Shown: positions 31,814-43,909 of the stretch, in pieces
Position numbering within the stretch: position 1 is the first letter of the stretch
Layout: every line of letters starts with the position of its first letter
Origin: Sanguinoderma infundibulare
Taxonomy: Eukaryota > Basidiomycota > Agaricomycetes > Polyporales > Polyporaceae
Reading direction: 5' to 3'
DNA length: 64,000 bases
NCBI GenBank assembly: GCA_032821775.1
Contig: JAVLRN010000005.1
Coordinates: 2,046,001 to 2,110,000 of the forward strand
The notes under the pieces: generated by a model
What the model saw: only the letters and a program-made list of their open reading frames with translations
The model's database searches: none
What the model was told of the DNA's origin: nothing
Program-made: the position numbers and the translations under genes

Positions 31814-33542
31814 AAGTCGGTATGAGCGGGGGAAAATGGTCCGAAGGGTCGGCGAATGGTGAGTTGTCGTTATCCCCCTTTCCCCGCCATTTAGTCAACA
31901 CCCGTCCCAGATGCATAGGTGGATGTAACGGTCCATGAAGGCATGCAGCGACCAACCACCCTGGATCTTCCGCCGACTGATCACACCTCCGATCACCTTT
32001 TAGTCGGCAAGGCATGTTTAGGAAGTACGCACGGTATCAGAGTGGTTGTAGTCGTTCCTTTATTCCAATCGTATGTATCAAGGTCTTGCATCCACACTAG
32101 TGTCGCCACTAGGGAACCGGAGAGGGGCTGCCACCGCGGTTTTTCCGGTTTAACCATCGTTGAGCGTACCTTTCAGCTCTCCCCCAGAAAACACAAAACT
32201 GTAACGCCCAGGCAAGAACGTCCTCCGATCTCTAGACAGTGCCCTCGCTTGACAAGGACCGTCCTGTGGCTTGCGCAATCGCAAGACGAGATACTTGATC
32301 CTCAAATCCATGCTTCACATACCGTACTCGTGCATCATCGTGAGCCCCTCCCCAGATTAAGTACTGCACCCTGACGTCGCATTATCCACTCCAGGTTTGC
32401 CAGCTTTGATCGTTACCGGATACTTAAGTCAACTTCCCACAAACGGATGTCCTTTTGGACCTCGGGATGTCCACGTCCTTCGTCTACGTACCTTGTGGCC
32501 TTTCCGTGCCATCCTCCTTGTGTCTACACTCAATACGGTCAGATGCCGTGCGCCCATTCCCTCCGCTGTTCTGTGCAGCCTTCTGATGAATGTGGTCGGA
32601 CAGGCGGTGGTCGGAAGAAGCACTGGGGCGGGATATCGATGGCCGGTGCAGGACTAGTAGCATAATGGAAGCGGCGATCGTCTGAGACTACCACAGCTGG
32701 GGAATGGCCGCGAATACTTGGTGCGGCCGCGATCCACAGCACTTGTCCAAATTTTGGGCTGTGTTCCAAGGACCGCGAGGTTCCTTCGCACCAGTTCGCG
32801 CCTCGTCATTGGTAGATTACTACCCTGGACATACGACCCGGAGTCGGCGTAGGTTCGACAATGCGAGTCGAGTCCTCCGGCTCTCGGTTAAGAAATATTC
32901 ACCTTTGCGTTTGTTCTCTTCTGAGCATATTCGAATGATTAAGCCGAAGTCGACGCGGGCTTGCCATGAAGGCCTTCATCTCCAAAACGATATTGGTTCC
33001 TCGTCGAAATAACGGTATCGCTCCCCGCCGTCGATCGCCGCACCATTAATTGAACGGTTCGCAATGAACGAATAACATCTCTCCCATGCAGGACCTAGCT
33101 GACATATAATCTGACCAACGGGTTCGCAGACACATCGTCCCACTGAGGTACCTGCTCGTGTCTTCCCACCAAATCCGGTGTTGGATCCTAGTGGGCCTGA
33201 AACCTTGGAACACTCTTCAAGCTCCGGTCTTGTACAAGCGCGCGGGCGCGACGCGGAACGTCGGAAGCGAGAACTTTGGGCGGCGCGGCCGAGTTTATCA
33301 GAGCTTATCGATTGATCGGAGGCACTGCCATTTTTGTTTATGAGGGTTATGTCTGTGGCTGCAGCTGGCAACGCGTCACGCCGTACATAAGCTACAGTAT
33401 AGCTCGACAAGACATGAAGCCACCCCACGACTTCCACCCACACACTTCCCTCTCAGCAAGCTGTGAAAGACGTCGTACCAGCATCTTCAGTGAATCTCAG
33501 GAGGTAGGGGTTCCCTAGCACCTACTAGTACCGTCTTCATAA
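31814..33542. other. Intergenic region without supported gene
   Basis: About 1.7 kb separates two members of the membrane-protein group. I found no frame here with hydrophobic repeats or other motifs. Confidence 0.4.
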
Positions 33543-34440
33543 ATGGGTTCGCCGAATGCCGCCGCCGAACCTACAGAGATTCCTCAACATGAGGCAAAGC
33601 ACAAAGCCGCACCACCGACGATGACCATGCCCAGGGTCGTCGCAAAGTTCATCCTCGCAGTCATCCGATACACCTCCATAATAATATACTGCCATAGTCA
33701 CCCTGTCATACCAATGCGCGCTATGGATTCTTCGGATCGCCGCTTCGCGCTTGGACTGGCTCGACCCCTGCGGAATCTTCGCGGCAGTCAACCCCTGGAG
33801 CCCGAGCTATCATGGCATCGTGGAGTTGAGCGCATATCTTGTCATCGTCCCCTGGGCGTTGGGCACGACGTTCTCCATGTTGTTCGCCCATTTGTTCCCA
33901 GGGTGGTGGGCTCGCGCAACTGCGCCTCGCCTATTCTGGACGTCGTGCTCGTGTTCGCAGTCGGGCCCATTGGGGTCTAGTTGCACGGGACACGATAGCT
34001 AGACATCAAGTATGCCACGATGGTCGCCGTCCTGGTGTCTGCGTCGTATGCTATGTTCCTGCATTTTGGAGTGGTTGCTCTCGGTCGGGCGGAAAGAGTC
34101 CATTCCGCTCCGAGATGAGGGTCTTCAGGCGGAGGATATGGAGAAGGGCTCCGGTGTCGTCGTCTCGCCAAGGGAAGGAACCGAGCCTGACGAACCTCCG
34201 GAGAGGCCCCTTGAGTTCCTCCTCCTGGTCACGTCCTTAACGATCTTTCACCATTACCCACGTCGGACGCTATATTGGCCACATCGACATCTATCTCCTC
34301 GCGCACTTGCTCCTCCGCATTGCCGCCCCGCGTTGGCTGAATCCCAAACCATTCCACGCGGCACCTCTGCAGGAGACTTGTGTTCAATAAACCTGTATCC
34401 TTCACTGGCCCAGTTTCATAGTGTTGGATGATAATGAGTC
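33543..34440 (+). pseudogene. Decayed copy of the two-unit membrane protein gene
   Basis: The ATG at 33543 opens a frame whose ends match the gene at 34774 (TMPRVVAKFILAVI..., DVVLVFAVGPIGV), but the middle matches only in another frame: DWLDPCGIFAAVNPW and SAYLVIVPWALGTTFSMLF at 33753-33900. Thus at least two frameshifts are present. After GPIGV a TAG follows, then LHGTR, a second TAG, LDIKYAT and VAVLVSASYAMFL, matching the intact copy past two stops. The second unit is recognisable only in scraps up to about 34440. The gene is a tandem duplicate that has decayed. Confidence 0.8.
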
Positions 34441-34773
34441 TGGACGCCGCTTGCGAACCAGCGTGCACGTTCGTTCCGCGTTGATAACGCGGCCACGGGT
34501 GTCAGGCCTCAGGTCCAGTCCCTTCTCACACTGTCTTTCCAGTTGATAGCGTTGCGTCAACTTGACAGACTAGGCACAAGGTAGGGCTCGAAACCTCATA
34601 AAAAGACGTCGGACGGTCATCAAGTCCCCACTGCTCGACTTCGCGATCCTTCTTCAATAGACTGGGGTAGTGCTCTTACCGAAGACGTTACCAAATTCCA
34701 AGTAAGGATTGCCATCTACCGACCTGCATACCATGACCTAACGTTTACATAACATTGACCATGTCCTCCAGAT

Positions 34774-36027
34774 ATGGATTCACTGAACTCCACATGCACC
34801 ATGCTTCCGCCGTGTGAAGAGCAGCACCGTGACAAAACTGCATCTCAGAGGAGCATGCCTAGGCTCATCGCGACATATATTGTCCTCGCGGCCATATACA
34901 CCCTGTTATACTCGTGGTTCTACGCGACGGTGGCCTCTATCTCGTACATGGGTGCGCACTGGATCCTTCAGATCGCCGCTTCGCATTGGAACTGGCTCGA
35001 TCCGACTGGAATGTTCGAGGCAGTGACCCCTTCGAGTTCATTTGTCGTCGTGAACCTTTCGAGCGCATATCTCCTCTACATCCCCCGAGCACTGGTCACG
35101 GTATTCCCCACCGTATTCGTCCTCCGCGAATGGGACGCCGCTCCGTCTGGTCAAAAGATGGGTCAATTCAGGGGATGGTTTGCGCCTATCCCCCGTATCG
35201 CCTTGCTCATCTTGGACGTTGCCCTCGTGTTCGCAGTCGGCCCGGTTGGAGTCTGGATGCAGGGGACACGATGGCTAGACATCAAGCATGCCACGACGGT
35301 GGCCGTCCTAGTCTCGGCGTTGCATGCCGTGTTCCTGGGTTTGACGAGGAGATGGCCCTCACGGAGGCAGGCTGTACGACTCGGAGATGAGGTGGGTTGC
35401 GATGCGGAGGACATGGAGAAGGGCACCGGAGCTGCGGTCTCGCCTAAGGGAGGCACCTCGGACAATGCCAACGAACGCGAACATCCGCAGAAGCCCCATG
35501 CGATTCTGCTCGTGACTGTATTCGTAACGATGCCACTCACCGTCATCGGCCTCATATCCTACACCGCCTACGCCTCCTTCCTCGCACACTGGCTATTGCG
35601 CATTACCGCCCCACGTTGGCTGGATCCCGAGGCATTTCAGGCAGTATCTCTGCAGAGTACCGTATCCACCACGAGACTGGGGGCGCTGTTCATCGTCACT
35701 CCTCGTATCACCATCTGGATGCTTCCGATCCTATTCACTCTCGACGAGTGTGCGGATACGAATAGCATCGAGCCGGTCGGGAGATGGTGGGCACGGATCA
35801 TGGGGTTCGTCCCGCCAGTGGTTTTGTCCATGTTGGATAAAGCGTTGCTGGTTGCGGCTGGCCCCGTTGGCGTATGGCTGGGTCATACCTGGCCGAGTGG
35901 GGAGCCCGGGTTGGACGTGGGACACGCAATGATCGTCGCTGTCGTCGCGCGGTTGTGTATGAACGCATGGGAGGCAGCGCTAGGGAAGGTGCTACAGAAA
36001 CCCAAAGTCAGACCTATCGAGGTGTGA
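34774..36027 (+). CDS. Multi-pass membrane protein made of two tandem units
   Basis: A single-exon gene for 417 residues. Residues 30-190 and 245-405 are two copies of one unit: each has a long hydrophobic start, HW(I/L)L(Q/R)I then WLDP..F(E/Q)AV, a hydrophobic stretch of the type Y..RA/PRI..., a WWA or WFA segment, a helix with (L/V)(V/F)AAGPVGVW or VFAVGPVGVW, then a D-(I/V)-(K/G)HA helix. About eight to ten membrane helices in total. The linker (about 195-245) is charged. No transporter or enzyme family is recognised. Upstream, CATAAAAAG at 34597-34605 may be a TATA element, and a short upstream ATG frame starts at 34761. A decayed copy lies just to the left. Confidence 0.75.
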   Translation: MDSLNSTCTMLPPCEEQHRDKTASQRSMPRLIATYIVLAAIYTLLYSWFYATVASISYMGAHWILQIAASHWNWLDPTGMFEAVTPSSSFVVVNLSSAYLLYIPRALVTVFPTVFVLREWDAAPSGQKMGQFRGWFAPIPRIALLILDVALVFAVGPVGVWMQGTRWLDIKHATTVAVLVSALHAVFLGLTRRWPSRRQAVRLGDEVGCDAEDMEKGTGAAVSPKGGTSDNANEREHPQKPHAILLVTVFVTMPLTVIGLISYTAYASFLAHWLLRITAPRWLDPEAFQAVSLQSTVSTTRLGALFIVTPRITIWMLPILFTLDECADTNSIEPVGRWWARIMGFVPPVVLSMLDKALLVAAGPVGVWLGHTWPSGEPGLDVGHAMIVAVVARLCMNAWEAALGKVLQKPKVRPIEV

Positions 36028-36449
36028 ACGACAAGGTTTGAAAGATGGAAACGAGGAGCAAGGGTACCGGTGTGGGCGCTTGCCGTCATTGAAGGGAGGT
36101 TTAGGTCGTAGCTCTTGCGAAGTTGCTCGCCGAGTAGTGTTCGAATTGTCTGCTGCTGTACTTTGATGATAGGACACTTGCGTTCAACGACCCTGTAGAT
36201 TTTGGTGGACCACGTTCTAGAAGTGGTGGTAGAGAGACAAGCTGAGGCTGATGGGCAGCTTGACTGCCGCGAGACCTGAGACTGACCTGAGCCCATTCTG
36301 ACGTCACGTCTCCGAGGAAACGCCGGAGACGTCGCGTCGGCCACGGCTCTTGCGAAGCTACCAGCACATCCTACACCGTTTGCAGACATTCCTCTCGCAT
36401 TTCTAGGCTCGGCTTCAAAATTAACTGCTGGCTCTGCTGCGTCTCTTGC
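36028..36449. other. Intergenic region before the RCC1-repeat gene
   Basis: About 420 bases with no coding signal that I can support on either strand. It holds the 3' end of the membrane-protein gene and the promoter of the next gene. Confidence 0.4.
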
Positions 36450-38645
36450 ATGCCAATGATGCTCCGATGTGCTGCTGGACGCGCGCTGAGCGCCGCTTTA
36501 CCTGGTGTTAGCGTTGCGGGGACTAGGCGGTTGCATTCGCAAACAGCTCAAGCAGCACACCGCGTCAAATCGGCATGGGCTCTCACATCGACCGTTGCGG
36601 CGGTCGCTGCAGGAGCAGCCTGGTACGTGACAGCAGAGGGTGTCGTCATTCACAATGACGCACCGTCCGAGTCTCCCGAAGGCAAGGTCAAAGATGCCAA
36701 CGCATCCAACAAGACGACCGTGGAAGACGAAGGGCTCTCAACTGTCGTTTGGGGATCCAACAAGTAAGTTGTTGCTCTCAGTATCGCGACCCGTACACAT
36801 GATAACGGCCATGCAGAACCCATGTCCTTGACGGTGATTTGCCCGAGTCCGTTCGTGTACCCGCCAACGCGGAATGGTTTAAGAACGTGGCGTTGAGGGA
36901 CTTGGCTCTGCATCAGCAGCACGCCGCGTGTGTCGACGCGCGAGGAGACGTCTATCAATGGGGAGACGGTTTCTTCGGCAGTGAGCCTGGGTCATCGCAT
37001 GCTCGGCCTCAGCTCACGCTTAAGGGAAAGGTGCGTAGTCACAACGTGTTTCGGACCGTGTCATCGCATAATTTATCTGCTCGGACAACAGAACATCATC
37101 CAACTCCAACTCACCCGTTCTCGCGTATACGCGCTCTCCTCCTCTGGCAGCCTATATGTACTATCATCGCGCCAAGACGAGCAAACCCTCCCAACCGCCT
37201 CCGAAACTCCCGCTCGCGCGTCGTGGTGGGGTAGCAGCTGGCTACGAGGTGAGGTAGAGCAAGCCGACTTTGCCGAAGTGACCCCGAGCGACAAGCTCAA
37301 GCGAGGCGAACGGTACGCGTGCATTTTCCTCGATTTTATTTTCGTAATATCGACCCACCTGGTGCGATCTAGGTTCGTGCGGATATCAGCTGGCTCAGAC
37401 CACCTCCTGGCCCTCACGTCCAATGGTCGCACCTTCGCGCACCCTGTCACGCTTAATGCCAACTCGCATGGACAGCTTGGTTTCCGGAAGTGCGACGTTC
37501 CTTCGCCCGCGGACTTGGAGCACGTTCATCCCTCGCATCAGGATCCACGCGTGCATCTCGAGTTGACCCCAAAATCCCTCGCGGACCCATATGCGAAGTC
37601 TACTCCTGCCATCCGCCCGGCCACTTCGAGGACCAAGCATACAGAGGCTTTCATTGGCAAGGAGGCTGCTGATGTCGGCATTGACGATACTAACATTAGG
37701 TGGTCGGATCGCTTGTTTGAGGTTCCCGCTCTCAAGGACGTCAAAGTCGACCGCATCGCCACCGGCGCAAGGAGTAGCTTTGTGAAAACACCCAATGGCA
37801 GAGTACTGGGGTGGGGTGCAAATGACTTCGGGTGAGAATTCCACAATGTCCGTAAGGAGTGGCATTCTAACTGCGTTCGTTGTAGGCAGATCGGCCTGGG
37901 CCCTAACGTAACACTGGAGGCTATCACGGTTCCAACGGAAGTCGTCGTATGGAGGGCGACTCCTGGGAGTATGAAAAGCTTGTGCCGTGATGTCTTCGCA
38001 GGCGAGTCTTAAGAGCTTCTGCGTGGGTATGTATAGGGTGGACGCTCATAAACGATTCAGGGGGCGATCTCACCATGTTTGAAGTGGAGCGCAGGGATGG
38101 CGACAGCATGCCATACATCGATGTGCTGTCGTGCGGGAACGGACAGTACGGCGGATTAGGCAACGCCCAATACAGCAATGCCCAGTTTGCCCCGGTTCGC
38201 GCCAAAAATGTCAGCGGACTTCTCGAATGTAAGTTGATCCTACACGAGGTCTTGTATCTGATCGAGAGCCGACACTATCTGCCCCACAGATAGCGAATCG
38301 ACGAAAAGTTTGCAGGCGATAGTTCCAAAAGCAATCTCGATATCTCCGACGGGCCACGTTTTGCTCACGCTCGATACAAGGCGTCGGGCAGGGCCAGGCG
38401 GCGGAGGCATGGACGTCGTCGCGTGGGGCTCAAATTTCGACTACCAGCTAGGCACGGGAAAGAGGGGCAGTGTGGCCGTCCCGACGGCGTTGGAGAGAGT
38501 CGACGGGACTCGCTTCATGCTGCAGGCGAAGAAGGCGGACGAAGTGCGGGACATGCAAGGAAAGGTATGGAAGAAGGGCATCGAGGTCGAGCAGCGGGCG
38601 GTGGCAGGTTGGGCGAACTCGGTAGTATACTGGCGGATACGCTAA
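36450..38645 (+). CDS. RCC1-repeat mitochondrial membrane protein, Fmp25-like
   Basis: Eight exons (36450-36763, 36817-37030, 37092-37312, 37373-37831, 37886-37946, 38002-38026, 38061-38228, 38290-38645) give 605 residues. The basic, hydroxylated N terminus (MPMMLRCAAGRALSAALPG) is a mitochondrial targeting signal; a hydrophobic helix near residues 45-62 (STVAAVAAGAAWYV) would anchor it. RCC1-type blades follow: VVWGSNK, VYQWGDGFFG, ISAGSDHLLALTSNGR, GWGANDFGQIGLG, VLSCGNGQYGGLG and VAWGSNFDYQLGTG. This matches yeast Fmp25/Rcc1-like proteins, implicated in assembly of respiratory complex III. The intron between 38027 and 38060 would be only 34 bases, so that junction is uncertain; all other joins are ordinary. 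Confidence 0.85.
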
Positions 38646-39127
38646 ATATGGCGGGCCGCCGTCGGTGCCTTGAGCCCGGTGGAAATGCGGAATGAGAGCG
38701 GACGTGATTCCCATGTCTATTGTTAATCGCTACTTATTGCGGGCGCAGATGCGCAGGAGGTTGGATGTTTCTTGGCGACGAGGCTGTCGGGAGGAAATGG
38801 AAGGGGAGGAGGGGATGGTGATCAGATGCGGAGACCGGCCGATTAAAGCGCCTCGCTGCAGCCTTGCGTGCATGCACATGTCTCCTTGCTCCGCCTTGCT
38901 TGACGTCCGCATCCCATCTCTCCTTCCCCCTCCTCGAGGCCGTTCCTCAAGCTGGTCTGATCCTCTCAAATCGGCCGACCCATCCTCGTGTGTGCCCTAC
39001 GCACCCCCTTTCCATTCTATCTCACCGTCCAGAGCCTCATAAACCCAGGCGGTCCACGGCTCCCGAGCCTTCCCTTCTCCCCCTCTTTCCCTCAAACCTT
39101 TACTGCCCACAATCACTCGATAGCATC
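38646..39127. promoter_or_regulatory. 5' flank of the basic nuclear-looking protein gene
   Basis: A pyrimidine-rich stretch (38880-39120) on the + strand precedes the ATG at 39128, like the flank of the Pumilio gene. No separate gene is supported. Confidence 0.4.
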
Positions 39128-40284
39128 ATGTCCTCGCCACGCCGCGCCCTCTCCCCGGGCTCATCCCTCGCCTCCTACGACTTTTTCTCCGCCCACTCGC
39201 GCAGCCCGTCGCACCCACAGGGTGGCAATGCCTCCTCAGCCGACTCGGACTCGTACGGCACCCTCTCCGATGATAACGCTTCCGACGACGAGATCCTCCT
39301 ATCTTTCTCCGACCTCTCATCTGCGGATTTCCTCTCCCAGCGCGGCGCACGCACCCCCGCCGCCTTCACCGACGATGAGTTCGTGCTCATGAGTCGGCCC
39401 CGGTCGCCCGTCTCCGAAGACCTCACTGCCTCCTTTTCCGCCCTCTCCGTGAGCCGCGCCTCCTCCTATTCGCATGGCCACCGTCGGGTCGCCTCAGGCA
39501 GCAGCACGGGCAGCGCGAAGAGCCAGGCGTCGTCTCCGGATGTCTCCCCCAAGAAGCGCAGCCGGAAGCGGCGTGCTGCGCAGGCCCCAGGCAACGCTGG
39601 GACGCAGGATCAGGCACAGGCTAGCGATGTGAAGCCCAAGCACCACAGTCCCTCGAAGGCGAGGAGGAAGGCACGCAGGGCTGCTGCGCGAGCCGCAGGC
39701 GCGACCCCGACGCTCGCCCTCGCGCCCCTCGCGGGACTTGGCGACCGGCCGATCGTGGACGATGTGTCCGAGGCGGGGAGCGAGTACCCGTACATCCCCC
39801 CGGAGCTGTATCAGAGTGCGCAGAGATACGTCTCCTCGTACGTCCCACCTTTTCTGGTTTCTATGCTTCCCGTACTGATTGCGTGCCTATCTCCCGCCGT
39901 CCTCGGCAATTGGGATTCTTTCGGTATGTCATCTGCGCGCCTACGATGTCGAATAGGGTGTTGTCCGCACCGATGGACGTGACGACGGACATGCCGTCCA
40001 AGCTCGCGTTTCTGCAGGCCCTCATCATCGAGCTCGGGCTGTACACCTCGCTGCCGTCCCTCCCGAGCTCGCTCCGCGCCGCAAAGGCGCTCCTCAAGTC
40101 GCAGGTGTTCCTCAACGTCCGCGACTACCTCGCCGTCCGCCAGCAGGGCATCGACGCTCTTCGCGAGGTGATGCACCCCAGCCGCTCCGCGCTCATGCGC
40201 GAGATCCGCAGCGGGAAGAAGACCTCCGTCAAGACCGTCAAGGAGAGCGGTCTCGACGTGCTCCTCGTCACCTGCTACCGGTGA
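39128..40284 (+). CDS. Conserved-looking protein with basic nuclear signal, function unknown
   Basis: Two exons, 39128-39837 and 39957-40284, join through a GTACGT donor to 345 residues. The first 150 residues are Ser-rich with acidic patches (SDDNASDDEILLSF). A strong basic cluster (SPKKRSRKRRAA) and a second one (KARRKARRAAARAAG) suggest nuclear or nucleic-acid contact. The C-terminal 110 residues, from VLSAPMDVTTDMPSKLAFL, are helical and look like the conserved core (LGLYTSLPSLPSSLRAAKALLK, FLNVRDYLAVRQQGIDALRE). I do not recognise the family. Reading through the donor would instead give a hydrophobic run and an early stop at 39982, which I consider less likely. Confidence 0.75.
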
Positions 40285-41387
40285 ACGACGTCGCGGCCGC
40301 AATCGTGCCCGCGATGGCCCAGGCGAAAGTCTGAGCGAGCAGGCGCGCACGCTCTGCGTGCAGCGCCGTTAGGGCCTGAAGAAGGCCCGCGAATTATTGG
40401 TTGTCCAGAACTATGCATCCGCCGTTGGTCTCTTGCAGTACGAAGTGTATATGATCCGACCAAGAGCCGTACGCTCACTCCCCCCCTCTCCGTCACCTCT
40501 CCCTCGCCCCTCGGTTACTTGCTCGGTTATACTCCTTGCCCTAGTCTTTCCTTAATCCGTCCACCGATGTCTTGCTGAGCGGCGGAAGCCCCTCCACCGT
40601 GCTACCACTCATATTCTTTGCCGCAGCCGCCGTCTCCTTCATCGCCGATGGGATGTTGTGTGTATCATCACCCACCCCCCGCGCTCGTTCTGTACTTGCT
40701 GCGTCACATCTTCGACCTCTTGGGCCGTGCTTGTCCTCGTTCTCTATTCGGATAATAAGTAGGCTGTGTTGATTTACTGCAGAAGAGGTAGATATTATGT
40801 ACGATAGCCGTAGGCGTTGCTTCTATCAAACCGCAAATATGTTGCCACCCCATCCACCAGTCTGGTGCGCGTCGGGATATCCAGGCTTATACCCGGGTCT
40901 ATTTAAGTAGCCTATAAGCCCAAGAAGTTGCACGTGTGTTTGGATACTTGGATAACTGGCTCCGAAGGTAGCAGACAACACCAGACCATTAAAACTGAGC
41001 TATGCACCAGGTATAGCGTAGCGGTGGATACTGTAGCAAAGATACAAAGTGCACACTGTCCATGATCGGGGAGGAATGCAGCAGCTGTGATGACAACGAT
41101 CCGCCACATTCCATACACTACGCACATACTACAGCACACCAGTCAGCAAGATAAGGAAAGCTATGATGGATCATAGATCGTGGGGCGAGAGGGAGAGAAC
41201 AAAGCGGTAGGTAGCGTGTGTGCGGGGGCGGAATCGGACAGGGTAAATGGGGTATATAGGACATAGATGTTCTTCTAAAACGGCAGTCCATGGGCTGCAT
41301 CTGAATGATGGATGCACGATGCGCCGCAAACAGCGCTCGCGGGGGCTAACGCCGACCCGACGCTGTCTATATCCGAGACGCCGCGGT
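40285..41387. other. Convergent intergenic region
   Basis: It lies between a + strand stop and the stop of the minus-strand expansin-like gene. No coding signal is supported; 3' UTRs are expected at both ends. Confidence 0.45.
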
Positions 41388-42420
41388 TTAAGCGGCGACC
41401 TGGGCGGCGCCGAGCATGAGGTCGACCATGCCGACGAACGCCTGGTTAAGCTTCTCGAGGGAGTCGACCACAGTGGCCAGCGGCGCATCCGAGGAAGAGG
41501 ACGACGTGGACGGGGATGGGGTCGGAGACGGGGTCGAGGAGTGACTGGTGGTGGTCGGCGTGGACGAAGTAGTGGTGCTGTGCGTCGACGAGTGGGTGCT
41601 CGTCGTCGTGGGGGCTTCCCAAGTCGTCGTGGGGGCCTCCCAAGTCGTCGTGGGGGTGGTCTTGTGCGTAGTCGTCGGCTTGGGGGTGGTGTGGCTCGAT
41701 GTGGTGGGGTCGTTGCCGCCGCTGTTGCCACCGGAACCTCCGTCGGTGAAGCTCCAAGTAGCGTAGAGGACACCCTCGCTGAGGGGTGCGAGGTAGGAGA
41801 AGAGACCCTCAGACAGATCAAGACCGCCGTCACCGGGGCAGCCAGGGCACTATGATTGAGTTTAGTGCGACAGGACCATACCATCATACATCTATTACGA
41901 TTTACCTCGTCCATGATGACCGCATTGGCGGTCTTGCCGTTGTAGGTGATGGCGATGGGCCTGAAGCAGTTAGGGCCGGGATAGCCACCACCGTACATCT
42001 TGCGGAAGCACGTAAGACGAAAGCGCTCCTTTACGTGATGAAAATTGGCTACATACGGGGCTGTTCAAGGCGACGATCTAGGAGCGGGATTTGCGTCAGC
42101 GATCGCAGAGTGACAGCCCTAATCAAGATGAACTCACAAAGTCGCTGGGGACATTGGTCTTGCCGCACGCACCGCTGGATTATGCGATGAGATCGAGAAG
42201 GAGTGGGATTACTCAAAGACACTCACAGGCCAACTTCGTAGTACGTCAGACGGGCATTGTAGAAAGTCTCACCACGACGGTCAATGGTGGAGACGGGCTG
42301 GGTAGCGTTCTTGACTGCGTCCGCGATGGCGCCATGGCGGCGGTGGACCGGGCTATGGTGGGAGGACGCGACAGCGGTGGCAAGAGAAAGAAGCGCTATG
42401 CCCAAGAGAGAGGAAAACAT
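41388..42420 (-). CDS. Secreted expansin-like protein (double-psi beta-barrel) with Thr/Ser-rich tail, paralogue A
   Basis: Exons (high to low) 42227-42420, 42138-42174, 42057-42077, 41906-41998 and 41388-41849 give 268 residues. The start MFSSLLGIALLSLATAVA is a signal peptide. The domain has TYYEVGLGACG, a Lys/Asn-Val-Pro-SDF step, the seven-residue microexon IVALNSP, MYGGGYPGPNCF, ITYNGKTANAVIMDECPGCP and DLSEGLF..LA. These are the Cys pattern and DE-CPGC motif of small barwin/expansin-like (RlpA-like) proteins that act on or bind cell-wall polysaccharides. The tail has TTTWEAP repeats and S/T runs suited to O-glycosylation, ending in a short hydrophobic helix. It differs from B and C by an extra intron before GACG. 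Confidence 0.9.
41600..41670. repeat. Short in-gene tandem repeat (TTTWEAP coding)
   Basis: Three close copies of a 21-base unit (GGGGGCTTCCCAAGTCGTCGT-like) lie within the Thr-rich tail of paralogue A. It is a local slippage product that lengthens the linker. Confidence 0.7.
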
Positions 42421-43909
42421 TGTTGCTTTTCGGTTCCTGGCAAATGGTATGGACAGAACGTGCCGGATCTGTGGGGCGGATGCGCAAAGCAAAGAGCGTG
42501 AGGATGAGGGAGTGTGGAGGGGCGAGAGCGCTGGGTGGAGGAGGAGGAAGGTGAAGGAAGACGGTGAGCTGGAGGCGGCAAGTGGGTGGGCTGGACCGTC
42601 GCCTTCGCTACTCTCCACTCCAGGCGCCCACCGTCTCGCCTGTCACGGCTTGGACTCGCCGTGCTCAGGCCTCAGGCACCCGGCCCCGCTCTAAGCCATA
42701 AGCATTGTAAATGCGCCTCTGCACCTCCCCTTGACCTGCCCCTGGAAATTCATTGCAGCATGCCGCTGGACCTGTGTCGCGACGGGCTCCTTGCAAGTTT
42801 CAAGGCAATTTCCTCATGGTCCGTCGAGCACGCTGTCTATCTTATTCAAGTTTGAACTCATTCCTACCATAGTAAACACACCGAAATCACCTCGAACAGG
42901 TTATTGACATCGACCAGCTGAATGCATCAAGTTGCCATCAACTATTCGACGCTCGCCAGTCACGCGAAACCTATCCGAGCCGGCATCCAAACTCGGGCTG
43001 TGCACGTCCACCCGCACCATGTCCAATAGGCCTCCGACCCTTTCGATCGTCCTATGCAGCCGCATTCAAGAAGACCACTGGTATCCGACTTCTTGCAACC
43101 CTGAACCTATCGTCGCATTGTGTCTCATAGGATATCCCGGGCTTAGCATCCCATGGCAAGTCCTGACAGGTGGTCAATCGATGCGCTAGCAGCCTTCTTC
43201 AAAAATCCGCTGCTAGCTTCCGGCTGTCCGGGATGTGTTCAACGGTCTCTTGACCACCTGCGAATACCGTTGGTGAGCTATGGTCTATCCCCCCTGTGTC
43301 TTGCCGTTATGCTTGGTAGAATCTGCTGCCCGTTTTTAAATGACATTTGCAAGATTGCCTTGTGGAATGGACGCAGCATCCAGTTCACAAGGCTATGCTG
43401 CAGATGATCCATATTGATCTATAGTCTATAGTCTCTATGAACATTTCGCCTTCTCAAAGGCGAATGCTCAACATTGATATTAGCATATAAAAAGTACGTC
43501 CTATCGGTGCTTCTATTGATAAACGCCACATTCGCCGCACCTTCTGCAGCGGCCGCGGCTTTTATCCGCCTAGACTAGTATGATTACTTATGAGCACGCA
43601 ATACACGTAAACCATATACATTCTCCAAGAGGGCGACGAGTAAGCTATATCCCGTTCCGACGTCTACCTAACAGTGATGAGACCCGAGGATCCAACGAGG
43701 TCAACACGTTGCAGATATCCGTACATGCGTATGCAATCTGCTGTTTAGCGCCAACATTGTATATAGCATTTGTGGTCTAGTCTGTAGGTTCACAACTTTC
43801 TCTCTCGCTAGATATCCAGGGAGCAGCCATCGCTACAATAACTATACAAAGGATGCACGACCAGAGGCCGGCTTCACAACGCTCCTATTCCTCCGGGTCA
43901 TGACACGGC
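42421..43909. other. Divergent intergenic region of 1.5 kb
   Basis: It holds the upstream sequences of expansin-like gene A (left) and of the F-box gene (right). No supported gene; GC content falls between about 43400 and 43850. Confidence 0.4.
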
